Shown one piece after another: positions 1-6,510 of a DNA stretch of 8,472 nt. The notes beneath the pieces are model-generated. The model saw only the letters and a program-made list of their open reading frames with translations, had not been told where the DNA came from and did no database searches. This DNA is from a bacterium (GTDB lineage Bacteria > Verrucomicrobiota > Verrucomicrobiae > Opitutales > Opitutaceae), in NCBI GenBank assembly GCA_021780625.1, contig JAJXYI010000681.1:1-8472 (forward strand), written 5' to 3'. Numbering within the stretch: the stretch's first letter is position 1; each line of letters begins with the position of its first letter. The position numbers and the translations under genes are program-made.

Positions 1-1
1 C

Positions 2-1315
2 CACCCCGGAGATGCCCGCGCGCCCGTCTGGGTGCCCGAGGGTGACGTGATAGACGGCAAATGGAAGCCGGCGGAACCCACGCGTGAAGTTGATGCACTC
101 GGTGGCTGGTACGATGCGGGGGATCAGATCAAGTTTACCCTGGAGATCGCCTACACGACCTACCACCTGCTCTTGGCCTACCGGCTCGATCCGGCGCTCT
201 TCACCCGAGTCAACAGTCGCTCCGATTTGCCTGATGTGCTGGACGAGGCACGGCACGGACTTGAGTTCCTGTCTCGTGTGTTTCCCGATCCAAACACCTT
301 CTTGATCCAGGTCGGCGACGAGCGCGACCATGAACAGCCGATGCGCCTCCCGGAGGACGACCGACTTGACGGGAAGCGCCCCGCGCTGTGTGCGCTGTCC
401 CGTGTGCACATGGGCGCAACGGCGGCGGCGCTTGCGCTCGGAGCGCGGACCTGGCGCGCACTCGGCCGCACGGCCGAAGCGGAACGTTACGGCCAGCTCG
501 CCCAGGCGATCTTCGAACGGGCGTGCCAACCGGACGCGGTGAAAACCGCGTTCGAGCGTGGGAGGGTGAACGACTTCTATCGCGACCCTACCGACGCCGA
601 CGAGATGGCCCTTGCCGGCATGGAGCTGTATGCGCTGACCCATGACCGTCGTTATCTCCAAATCGCCACCCAACTCGCGCCTCCTGCGGGCGAGCAGGTG
701 GGTTGGGCCGATTGGAACTGGCTGGCGAATCTCGCGCTAGCGAACCACGACCCGTCCGCTAGGGAACGCTTGCTCATCGAAGTGGAGCGCTATGCCACGC
801 AGGCCGCAAATGCCGGCCGACCGTGGGGCATCCCAGGCCGTTACGAGTGGGGAAGCCTGTATCGCTGGGTCGGCGCAGCCAACGCTGCCAGGATTGCGTC
901 GCTGCGCGTCTCACCTTCCCGAGCCCAGGATTCGCTGTTCGATCACATGCTCGACTACACGTTTGGTCGAAACAACTGGGGCGTCTCGTTCTTCTTCTCC
1001 GAACAACTGACGAACACCGTTCGCCACATCTACAACCCCACTTACGACCTGCTCGGAGTCTTCCCGACCGGCGCGGTCTCCGAGGGACCGGGCGATCGAA
1101 AGACCCACGACCTGCTCCAGCAGTATTTCAAGGCGGAACGCGTTGCACCGCTCGCCCGGTTCAACACCCCTGCGGGAGTCTTCTTCGACGATGCCGATGA
1201 CTTCATGTGCCAGGAGTCGACGATCAGCGGTCAGGCGGACATGGTCGTCATGCTCACACTCGCCTCGCTCGGTGAACGCCAGAAGTCGCCCTGCCGGAGA
1301 GAAAGGGCTCAGTGA
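2..1315 (+). CDS. Glycoside hydrolase family 9 protein, 3' part (5' end outside window)
   Basis: Probable endo- or exo-acting glycosidase of family GH9, an (alpha/alpha)6-barrel family of inverting beta-glucanases and some exo-glucosaminidases. The frame is open from the first complete codon of the window, so the start, any signal peptide and any N-terminal Ig-like domain lie upstream. The GTG at 32 is internal. The GH9 signature GGWYDAGDQIKF is at about 101-136; its two Asp (codons 113 and 122) match the catalytic-base pair. The family's GRN-x-x-G motif is present as GRNNWG (965-982). The proton-donor Glu lies in CQESTISGQADMV (Glu codon 1214). A DADEMALAGMELY segment (about 593-631) matches the usual DE-LLWAA-ELY helix. 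The C-terminus ends soon after the catalytic Glu, with no carbohydrate-binding module. The PHHR-type histidine pair common in cellulases is not seen; one His in VRHIYNP may replace it. The family is secure, but substrate and cell location are open. The gene converges on the regulator and is probably not in the downstream operon. Confidence 0.86.
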   Translation, partial: HPGDARAPVWVPEGDVIDGKWKPAEPTREVDALGGWYDAGDQIKFTLEIAYTTYHLLLAYRLDPALFTRVNSRSDLPDVLDEARHGLEFLSRVFPDPNTFLIQVGDERDHEQPMRLPEDDRLDGKRPALCALSRVHMGATAAALALGARTWRALGRTAEAERYGQLAQAIFERACQPDAVKTAFERGRVNDFYRDPTDADEMALAGMELYALTHDRRYLQIATQLAPPAGEQVGWADWNWLANLALANHDPSARERLLIEVERYATQAANAGRPWGIPGRYEWGSLYRWVGAANAARIASLRVSPSRAQDSLFDHMLDYTFGRNNWGVSFFFSEQLTNTVRHIYNPTYDLLGVFPTGAVSEGPGDRKTHDLLQQYFKAERVAPLARFNTPAGVFFDDADDFMCQESTISGQADMVVMLTLASLGERQKSPCRRERAQ

Positions 1316-1381
1316 GCGGTCCGCTTGGACGCAGCGCGGTCGCCCTGCGGACTTGGGCGCGGTTGACGTGGCGGTCCGGCT

Positions 1382-2380
1382 TCACGCGGTGAGCCGTATG
1401 TGAGGTCGCAGGGACAGGATGATTTGCCGGGCGGGAGAGGTGTCGCCTTCCAGTCGGTTTCGGACGAGGTCGACGGCCTCCGCGGCGAATTGCTCCCACG
1501 GGATGGCAATGGTCGACAGGTGGAGCGCTTCCGCAATCGGGGCGTTGTCGAATCCAACGACGTGTGGCGGCGCTTGGACGCCCCTGGCCTCCAACTCTGC
1601 GAGCATGCCCTGAGCGAGACGGTCGTTGCAGCAGAAGACGCCGTTGAGATCATTCCCCGCCAAGGCGGCGGCCGCGGCGTGTCCGTGCTCCAAAAACCAG
1701 CCGCCGGAATGGATGACGCGGGCAGTCGGCACAACCTTGAGGAAGCCTTCCACACGTTGGCAGCTTCTGCGGTCGTCCTTCGGCCCCGCAAGCACTGCAA
1801 GGCCCCGGGAGTCGTTCAGTCTCTGGATGAGGACTTGAGCCGCGCAGACGCCACCGGAGAAGTCGTCCGTCCGTACGCAGTCCACATAGCTCGCAGCCAG
1901 GCCCGGCGGAGGCGCATCGTGAAGCAACAGGCAAAACCGCCGATCGTTCGTGAACCGCTCGATCAGGTGGCTGCATTCCCACAGGACCGGGAGGTGTTTG
2001 GCCCGAAACCGAATCTCTCCTTCGGCCCAAGTCTGGACATGGGTGATTCCGGCGGACGTGAGGGCGCGCGCCATGCGCTGGAGCAGGTTTGCTCCGAAGC
2101 TGCCCGGCGTGCGGGCCCGCGATGAAAAGATCAGTTGGACGCCGACGAGTTTCTCCTCCCGCCCGGCGATGAAGGTGCCGCTGGACGGCTTGCGTTCGAG
2201 CCAACCCTCCCGGACCAGCTCCTCCATCAGCACATGCGCCGTCTGATAGCTCACGCCGTAGCGTTCCGAGAGGGCCCGATTGGAAAGGAACGGTTCACCG
2301 GGTCGGTGAAACCCATCGCGAATACGCGCGATGAGCTTGGTCTTTATCTCTGAAACCCGCGTTGAACGAGGTCGGGCCAT
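1382..2380 (-). CDS. GntR-type winged-helix / LacI-type ligand-binding transcriptional regulator
   Basis: A 332-residue DNA-binding regulator. Residues about 7-73 form a GntR-like winged helix: LSNRALSERYGVSYQTAHVL carries the helix-turn-helix and RKPSSGTFIAG the wing. Residues about 80-332 resemble the LacI/periplasmic-binding-protein sensor domain, with a GVFCCNDRLAQGMLAELE segment and a PPHVVGFDN segment near the end, as in LacI-type effector domains. This order is that of AraR-like regulators, which use a sugar as inducer. I chose the ATG at 2380 because the HTH begins right after it and GGGAG lies 7 nt upstream on the minus strand (complement of 2388-2392). The frame stays open upstream to 2785, but that extension runs antisense through the SDR gene and has no recognisable domain. 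The gene diverges from the sugar operon across a palindromic spacer, so it is probably that operon's local, autoregulated repressor. The effector is unknown. Confidence 0.9.
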   Translation of the reverse strand: MARPRSTRVSEIKTKLIARIRDGFHRPGEPFLSNRALSERYGVSYQTAHVLMEELVREGWLERKPSSGTFIAGREEKLVGVQLIFSSRARTPGSFGANLLQRMARALTSAGITHVQTWAEGEIRFRAKHLPVLWECSHLIERFTNDRRFCLLLHDAPPPGLAASYVDCVRTDDFSGGVCAAQVLIQRLNDSRGLAVLAGPKDDRRSCQRVEGFLKVVPTARVIHSGGWFLEHGHAAAAALAGNDLNGVFCCNDRLAQGMLAELEARGVQAPPHVVGFDNAPIAEALHLSTIAIPWEQFAAEAVDLVRNRLEGDTSPARQIILSLRPHIRLTA

Positions 2381-2385
2381 GGTGT

Positions 2386-2392
2386 CTCTCCC
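2386..2392 (-). promoter_or_regulatory. Ribosome binding site of the regulator gene
   Basis: The minus strand reads GGGAGAG followed by ACACC and ATG, so GGAG is 7 nt from the start codon. It is the only clear Shine-Dalgarno sequence in the window, and it fixes the regulator start at 2380 rather than at any upstream in-frame codon. Confidence 0.7.
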
Positions 2393-2409
2393 AAAGGAAT
2401 AATTAATAG

Positions 2410-2431
2410 ATCGGATTTGGCAAAATCCGAT
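2410..2431. promoter_or_regulatory. Candidate operator: perfect 9-bp inverted repeat with 4-bp centre
   Basis: The arms ATCGGATTT (2410-2418) and AAATCCGAT (2423-2431) are exact reverse complements, separated by GGCA. Symmetry stops outside the arms (G at 2409 against T at 2432). The site lies 29 bp before the regulator start and 45 bp before the SDR start, in the AT-rich divergent spacer. Its size and symmetry fit a dimeric GntR or LacI-type protein, and the adjacent gene encodes exactly such a protein. A weak minus-strand promoter, TTGCCA (2423-2418) with TTATTC (2402-2397) at 15-bp spacing, would overlap it, which fits autorepression. I could not pick out a convincing sigma-70 promoter for the plus-strand genes. 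A transcript hairpin is a less likely alternative: there is no T-run and the site sits upstream of both genes. Confidence 0.65.
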
Positions 2432-2476
2432 TTGTTGTCTCTCGCAATGGTACGGTGCCGGTGCTGCATTGGATCG

Positions 2477-3334
2477 ATGACGAGTCTGCTGGATGACAAA
2501 GTGATTGTGATCATCGGAGGCACGACGGGACTGGGCCTTTCGGCCGCCCGGGCGATCCTGGATGCCGGTGCGCGGGGAGTCGTGGTGGTAGGGCGCAACC
2601 AAGACAGCGTGCTTGAGGCACAGGCGTCGCTTGGGAGCCGGTGTCACGCTCTGTCGGCCGACGCCTGCGATCCTGCAACGGCCGTCACGGCCATTGACGA
2701 GGCGTTCCGGCGATTCGGCGCAGTTGACGGCCTGTATCATGTCGCAGGCGGGAGCGGGCGAAGGTTTGGGGACGGGCCCCTGCATGAACTCACGGACGCC
2801 GGCTTGAGGAAGACCTTGGACCTCAACCTGTCTTCGGTGATCTACTCGAATCGGGCCGCAGTGCGCTGGTGGCGGGAAAGGCGTAGCCGTGGCTGTATTC
2901 TCAACATGGGCTCGGTGCTCGGCTGGAGTCCTTCACCGACCTATTTTTCGACCCACGGCTATGCCGCGGCGAAAGCGGCGATCGTGGGCTTCAGCACCAG
3001 TATCGCAGCGTATTATGCGAAGGAGGACATCCGCGTGAATGTGGTGGCCCCGGCCTTGGTGGAGACTCCGATGGCCCAGCGGGCCGCGAAGGACGACGAG
3101 ATTCTCGCATTTGTAAGGACGAAACAACCTCTGGACGGCGGGAGGATCGGCATGCCAGCGGACTGTGATGGCGCCGCCGTGTTCCTGCTTTCGGACGCAG
3201 CCAGGTTCATCACCGGCCAGGTGTTGGCGGTGGACGGTGGTTGGACGGTGAGTGAAGGCCAGTTGCCGCTTGCCAACCAGCAGAGATCCGACGCCCAGAC
3301 TTTCGGCAGTCTACTCCCCCTCGCCTCCCAATGA
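2477..3334 (+). CDS. Short-chain dehydrogenase/reductase (classical SDR)
   Basis: A 285-residue NAD(P)-dependent oxidoreductase with a Rossmann fold, presumably cytosolic. The cofactor loop is GGTTGLG (residues 14-20), a variant of TGxxxGxG. The catalytic tetrad is visible as Asn117 (DLNLS), Ser146 (NMGSVLG), Tyr162 and Lys166 (YAAAK). The usual NNAG motif is replaced by HVAGG (88-92). The segment RVNVVAPALVETPM and the late FITGQVLAVDGGW are typical of classical SDRs. About 25 residues follow this end, a slightly long tail. The ATG at 2477 puts the first beta-strand (KVIVIIGG) at the normal distance. An in-frame ATG at 2447 and a TTG at 2417 inside the palindrome would add a Cys/Arg-rich stretch not expected in the family; no start has a strong Shine-Dalgarno sequence. 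It is the first gene of the operon and likely acts on a sugar, sugar alcohol or aldonate. The SDR fold does not define the substrate. Confidence 0.9.
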   Translation: MTSLLDDKVIVIIGGTTGLGLSAARAILDAGARGVVVVGRNQDSVLEAQASLGSRCHALSADACDPATAVTAIDEAFRRFGAVDGLYHVAGGSGRRFGDGPLHELTDAGLRKTLDLNLSSVIYSNRAAVRWWRERRSRGCILNMGSVLGWSPSPTYFSTHGYAAAKAAIVGFSTSIAAYYAKEDIRVNVVAPALVETPMAQRAAKDDEILAFVRTKQPLDGGRIGMPADCDGAAVFLLSDAARFITGQVLAVDGGWTVSEGQLPLANQQRSDAQTFGSLLPLASQ

Positions 3335-4299
3335 ATCACGATTCACGTCAGCATTCCCGAGCGGTCGACCGGGTCCTCGGCGTCGACGTTGGGGGCACCC
3401 GAGTGAAGTGCGCCTGGTTCGACGCCGCGACCGGTTCCAAGGAAGGCACGAAGGTCTTTCCGACGCGGGACTGCGCCGACGTTGACGGCACGCCGTCGTT
3501 TGCCGAGGACGTCCGCATCCAGATCGGAGAAATCGAAAGGGAACTTGGAAGACCGTTCACGGGCATCGGGATCGCCGCCCCGGGTGTGGTGTCGGCCGAT
3601 CGACGCAAGATTCTGTGCATGCCCGGGCGCCTCGCCGGACTCGCAGGTTTGGATTGGGGCACTCTGCTCCAGCGGGATTTTGCCGTTCCGGTTGTAAACG
3701 ACGCGCATGCGGCCCTCCTTGGAGAAGCCTGGCAAGGCGCAGCAAAGGGCCTGCGTTACGTCGTGATGCTCACTCTCGGCACTGGCGTGGGCGGCGCCAT
3801 CCTGGCGGATGGTCGGCTGTTGACCGGATCCTCGGGGCGTGCGGGTCATCTCGGCCATGTGTCGCTCGAACGCAGGGGCCCATTGGACATCGTCGGAACG
3901 CCGGGTTCGCTGGAGGACGCGATTGGCGAGTGCACGCTGGCCCGACGGAGCAACGGTCGGTTCGAGTCCACGTTCCAGTTGATCACCGCCGTCAAGGCTG
4001 GGGATGACGGCGCCGTCGGCCTTTGGCTGCAGTCGATCGATGCGCTCGCAGCGGCTGTCGCCTCGTTCATCAACACGCTCGATCCCGAGTGCATCGTGAT
4101 CGGTGGCGGGATCGCCCAGGCGGGCGAACCCCTTTTTGACCCGCTGCGCCGGCGCATGGACGAGATCGAATGGCGCCCGCTCGGCCGGGGAGTACCGATC
4201 ATTCCCGCGCAACTCAATGACTGGGGTGGCGCGTACGGAGCCGCCTGGAGCGCGCTTACCTCGAAGAGTCGCTGCCAATCCCTCTCCGCTTCCCAATGA
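3331..4299 (+). CDS. ROK-family sugar kinase, variant lacking the zinc motif
   Basis: A 322-residue ROK protein, most likely an ATP-dependent sugar kinase in the cytosol. The phosphate-binding motif is at residues 16-26 (LGVDVGGTRVK), the catalytic Asp in VVNDAHAAL is Asp124, and the second ATP motif is TLGTGVGGA (148-156). There is no N-terminal HTH, so this is the kinase branch rather than the repressor branch. In typical ROK proteins an E-x-G-H motif is followed by a CxCGxxGC zinc site. Here the matching positions read HLGH (173-176) and then LDIVGTPGSLED (185-196): the His of the motif (His176) is kept, but the Glu is His173 and all the cysteines are gone. The ATG overlaps the SDR stop as ATGA, and no Shine-Dalgarno sequence is seen, so translation is probably coupled to the SDR. 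The sugar is unknown and may not be glucose, given the changed site. Kinase activity is inferred from the intact Asp and ATP motifs. Confidence 0.9.
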   Translation: MNHDSRQHSRAVDRVLGVDVGGTRVKCAWFDAATGSKEGTKVFPTRDCADVDGTPSFAEDVRIQIGEIERELGRPFTGIGIAAPGVVSADRRKILCMPGRLAGLAGLDWGTLLQRDFAVPVVNDAHAALLGEAWQGAAKGLRYVVMLTLGTGVGGAILADGRLLTGSSGRAGHLGHVSLERRGPLDIVGTPGSLEDAIGECTLARRSNGRFESTFQLITAVKAGDDGAVGLWLQSIDALAAAVASFINTLDPECIVIGGGIAQAGEPLFDPLRRRMDEIEWRPLGRGVPIIPAQLNDWGGAYGAAWSALTSKSRCQSLSASQ

Positions 4300-5078
4300 A
4301 ACCAACCACTGACTACCTTCAACGAGCGCGCCAGATCATCGATGTCGTACAAGCCCAGGCTGGTGCGATCGAACAGGCGGCCGATTGGTTTGCCCACTCC
4401 ATTGCCGCCGGGCGCATGGTTCACGTCTTCGGCTCCGGCCACTCTCGAATGATGGTCGAGGAAATGTGGCCGCGGTACGGCTCGTTTCCCGGATTCAATC
4501 CGATCGTCGAACTGTCGCTTTCCTTTCACAACCTCGTCGTTGGCGCCAACGGCCAGCGGCAGGCGATGTTCCTGGAAAACGTGAGCGGACTCGCCGGACG
4601 CATCCTGCGCAACTTCGCGCTCGAGCCCCGGGACACCGCCCTCGTGATTTCATCGAGCGGGTGCAACGTGGTGCCGATCGAGATGGCCGAGGAGTTTCAA
4701 AAACGCGGCATCAAGGTGGTCGCCGTCGTCAGCGGCGCCCACGCCGATGCCTCCACATCGCGTCGCGCCGACGGGAAGAAGCTGACCGATTTCGCGGACC
4801 TCGTGCTCGATACGGGCGCCCCTGTGGGCGATGCCATGGTGACCGTGCCTGGCCTCGACACTCCCGTCGCCCCCGGCTCGACGCTGGGTGGCTGCCTGTT
4901 GATCAACACGATCAAGGCCGAGGTGGCCGCGAGACTGGCGGCGGCCGGCCAGCCGCCCAAGGTGCTGACAGCTGCGGCCGTGGTGGGCGGCGCGCGAGCG
5001 ACTGCGTTGTTCGAGGCCGCCTATGACGAGCATGCGCATCGCCTCGCCAAACTCTACGCCGAGGTCGGTCCCGTCTGA
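4296..5078 (+). CDS. SIS (sugar isomerase) domain protein, UPF0309-like
   Basis: A 260-residue protein with a single SIS domain, the phosphosugar-binding fold of isomerases such as GmhA and GlmS. An N-terminal helical stretch (residues 1-38) precedes VHVFGSGHSRMMVEEM (42-57), a glycine/serine phosphosugar loop. A second loop follows in ALVISSSGCNVVPIEMA, leading into the next strand KVVAVVS. The segment LVLDTGAPVGDAMV and the helix APGSTLGGCLLINTIKAEV match my recollection of the UPF0309 group of uncharacterised sugar-isomerase-like proteins. There are no membrane segments or signal peptide. The start overlaps the ROK stop as ATGA; the sequence before it (CGCTTCCCA) nearly repeats the one before the ROK start. 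Kinase and SIS genes side by side suggest that the ROK product, or a related sugar phosphate, is isomerised or sensed here. The family name gives no confirmed reaction, and a deaminating or lyase activity is also possible. Confidence 0.88.
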   Translation: MKPTTDYLQRARQIIDVVQAQAGAIEQAADWFAHSIAAGRMVHVFGSGHSRMMVEEMWPRYGSFPGFNPIVELSLSFHNLVVGANGQRQAMFLENVSGLAGRILRNFALEPRDTALVISSSGCNVVPIEMAEEFQKRGIKVVAVVSGAHADASTSRRADGKKLTDFADLVLDTGAPVGDAMVTVPGLDTPVAPGSTLGGCLLINTIKAEVAARLAAAGQPPKVLTAAAVVGGARATALFEAAYDEHAHRLAKLYAEVGPV

Positions 5079-5123
5079 CGACGGCCGATCGTTTCGATCC
5101 TTCCCGGTCCAGCCCGCACGCCC

Positions 5124-6506
5124 ATGACGACCAACCCGCTCATCCTCGAAAAGATCCCGCTTCTCGCCACGGCCGACGTGCTTGTGGTCGGCGCCGGTTC
5201 GTCCGGCTGCTGCGCTGCCATCGCGGCACGCGTCGCCGGAGCCGGATCCGTAATCCTGATCGAACGTTATGGCTTCCCCGGCGGCTCCAGCACCCAGATG
5301 TTGGATACGTTCTACGGCTTCTTCACGCCCGGGAAGCAACCGCGCAAGGTCGTTGGCGGTCTGCCCGATCGCGTGGTCGACGCGCTCGACTCCGCAGGCG
5401 CCGTGTTTCTCCGCCCCAACACCTATGGAGCCGGCACCGGCGTCAACTACAACCCGGAGCGCCTCAAGCTTGTCTGGGACGAACTCCTCTCCGAGGCCGG
5501 CGTCCGCGTGCTGCTGCACGCCACGCTTGTCGCCGCCGAGCAGGATGCCGCGGGACGGCTCACGGGAGCCGTGATATCGACCAAGCGCGGCTTCTTCCGC
5601 CTGGCGGCGAGTCGCTTCATCGACGCCTCGGGCGACGCGGACCTTTGCCATCTCGCAGGCGTGGCCTACGAAACCGCCGGAGAGCACGAACCGGCCCAGA
5701 CGCTGACGACGACGTTTCGGATGAGCAACGTCGACCTCGACGCCTACGAACGCGCCGGCGGAAAGAAGATGCTCATGCAGGCGATGGCTGAGGCCGTCGA
5801 AGGCGGCACGCACCCGCTGCCGCGCAAGAGCGGCAGCCTTCACGCCATGAATGCCCGCGGGTGCATTTCCACCGTGGCCGTGCGCGTGGCCGACGTCGAT
5901 GCGACCGATTTCGAACAACTCACGGCCGCCGAACAGGAGGGACGCCGGCAGGCGTTTCTCTACGAGCGTTTCTTCCGCGACTGCGTGCCCGGTTTCGCCG
6001 CCTCCAACATCATCGGACTCTCCCACCAGATCGGCGTGCGCGAGACGCGCCGGGTCTATGGCGAGTATCGGCTGACCAGAGACGATTGCCTTACGGTCGC
6101 GCGTTTCGAGGACCGGGTGTTGTTGTGCGGCGCGCCGATCGAGGATCACCGCGCCACGAAGGACGGCGGCGAGGAAACGGTCTGGGGCTACGTGCCCGGT
6201 GGCGACGCCTATGACGTGCCTTACCGCACCCTGGTCCCGCGTCAGCGCGACGAACTGTGGGTCGTCGGCCGCTGCTTTTCCGCCACCCACGATGCGCACG
6301 CCTCCTGCCGGTCGATGGCCCAGACAATGGCCATGGGCCAGGCTGCCGGCACCGCCGCGGCGCTTTCGCTCTCGCTCACGTGCGGGGCCCGCGAAGTTCC
6401 GATGGAGCGATTGCAGCCGCTCCTGAGGCGGCAGGGCGCAGTCCTTGAACTGCCTTCCGTCGAGGCGAGGACCGGACGCGACGAATGGAAGGCCAACCTC
6501 CGCTGA
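5124..6506 (+). CDS. FAD-dependent oxidoreductase (PF12831-type)
   Basis: A 460-residue flavoprotein. The N-terminal dinucleotide fold reads VLVVGAGSSGCCAA (GxGxxG at residues 23-28), with the ribose-binding Glu47 at the end of the second strand in ILIERYG, then FPGGSS. The middle segment FIDASGDADLCHLAGV and the C-terminal run VVGRCFSATHDAHASCRSMAQTMAMGQAAGTAAAL are the two other signatures of this family and cap the FAD. No signal peptide or twin-arginine motif precedes the Rossmann strand, so it is probably cytosolic. It follows the SIS gene after 45 bp, with no Shine-Dalgarno sequence before its ATG, and lies 4 bp before the phosphotriesterase-like gene. Homologues are common in polysaccharide-degrading Verrucomicrobia and Planctomycetes but mostly lack a known substrate. 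Here the likely role is oxidation of a sugar or sugar-derived alcohol; the electron acceptor is not evident. The family is sure, the reaction is not. Confidence 0.9.
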   Translation: MTTNPLILEKIPLLATADVLVVGAGSSGCCAAIAARVAGAGSVILIERYGFPGGSSTQMLDTFYGFFTPGKQPRKVVGGLPDRVVDALDSAGAVFLRPNTYGAGTGVNYNPERLKLVWDELLSEAGVRVLLHATLVAAEQDAAGRLTGAVISTKRGFFRLAASRFIDASGDADLCHLAGVAYETAGEHEPAQTLTTTFRMSNVDLDAYERAGGKKMLMQAMAEAVEGGTHPLPRKSGSLHAMNARGCISTVAVRVADVDATDFEQLTAAEQEGRRQAFLYERFFRDCVPGFAASNIIGLSHQIGVRETRRVYGEYRLTRDDCLTVARFEDRVLLCGAPIEDHRATKDGGEETVWGYVPGGDAYDVPYRTLVPRQRDELWVVGRCFSATHDAHASCRSMAQTMAMGQAAGTAAALSLSLTCGAREVPMERLQPLLRRQGAVLELPSVEARTGRDEWKANLR

Positions 6507-6510
6507 CGCC

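Larger units (their letters stand above)
2381..2476. promoter_or_regulatory. Divergent intergenic control region
   Basis: A 96-bp spacer between the divergently read regulator and SDR genes. Positions about 2393-2438 are much richer in A and T than the rest of the window, as expected of promoter DNA. It holds the regulator's ribosome binding site, the 22-bp palindrome, and two copies of TGTCTCTC (2383-2390 and 2436-2443) on either side of the palindrome. The first copy overlaps the complement of the ribosome binding site, so the pairing may be chance. Both genes' promoters must lie here unless the SDR operon is transcribed from further upstream. Confidence 0.6.

Noticed and set aside
1319..1352. 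Inverted repeat GTCCGC / GCGGAC between the convergent GH9 and regulator genes, considered as a terminator
   Set aside because: Arms are only 6 bp with a 22-nt loop and no T-run on either strand. In DNA this GC-rich such repeats arise easily by chance.
2383..2443. Direct repeat TGTCTCTC on either side of the palindrome
   Set aside because: Only 8 bp, and the first copy overlaps the complement of the regulator's ribosome binding site, so its sequence has another explanation.
2381..2785. N-terminal extension of the regulator to an upstream start at 2785
   Set aside because: The extension crosses the operator and the SDR coding sequence, adds no domain, and the ATG at 2380 has a well-placed GGGAG.
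3343..4305. Minus-strand open frame of 320 codons covering the ROK gene
   Set aside because: It mirrors the ROK gene exactly, has no recognisable motif and no ribosome binding site. The ROK motifs are unambiguous.
5087..5099. Small hairpin GATCG-TTT-CGATC between the SIS and FAD genes
   Set aside because: A 5-bp stem without a T-tract is too weak to call a terminator or regulatory structure.
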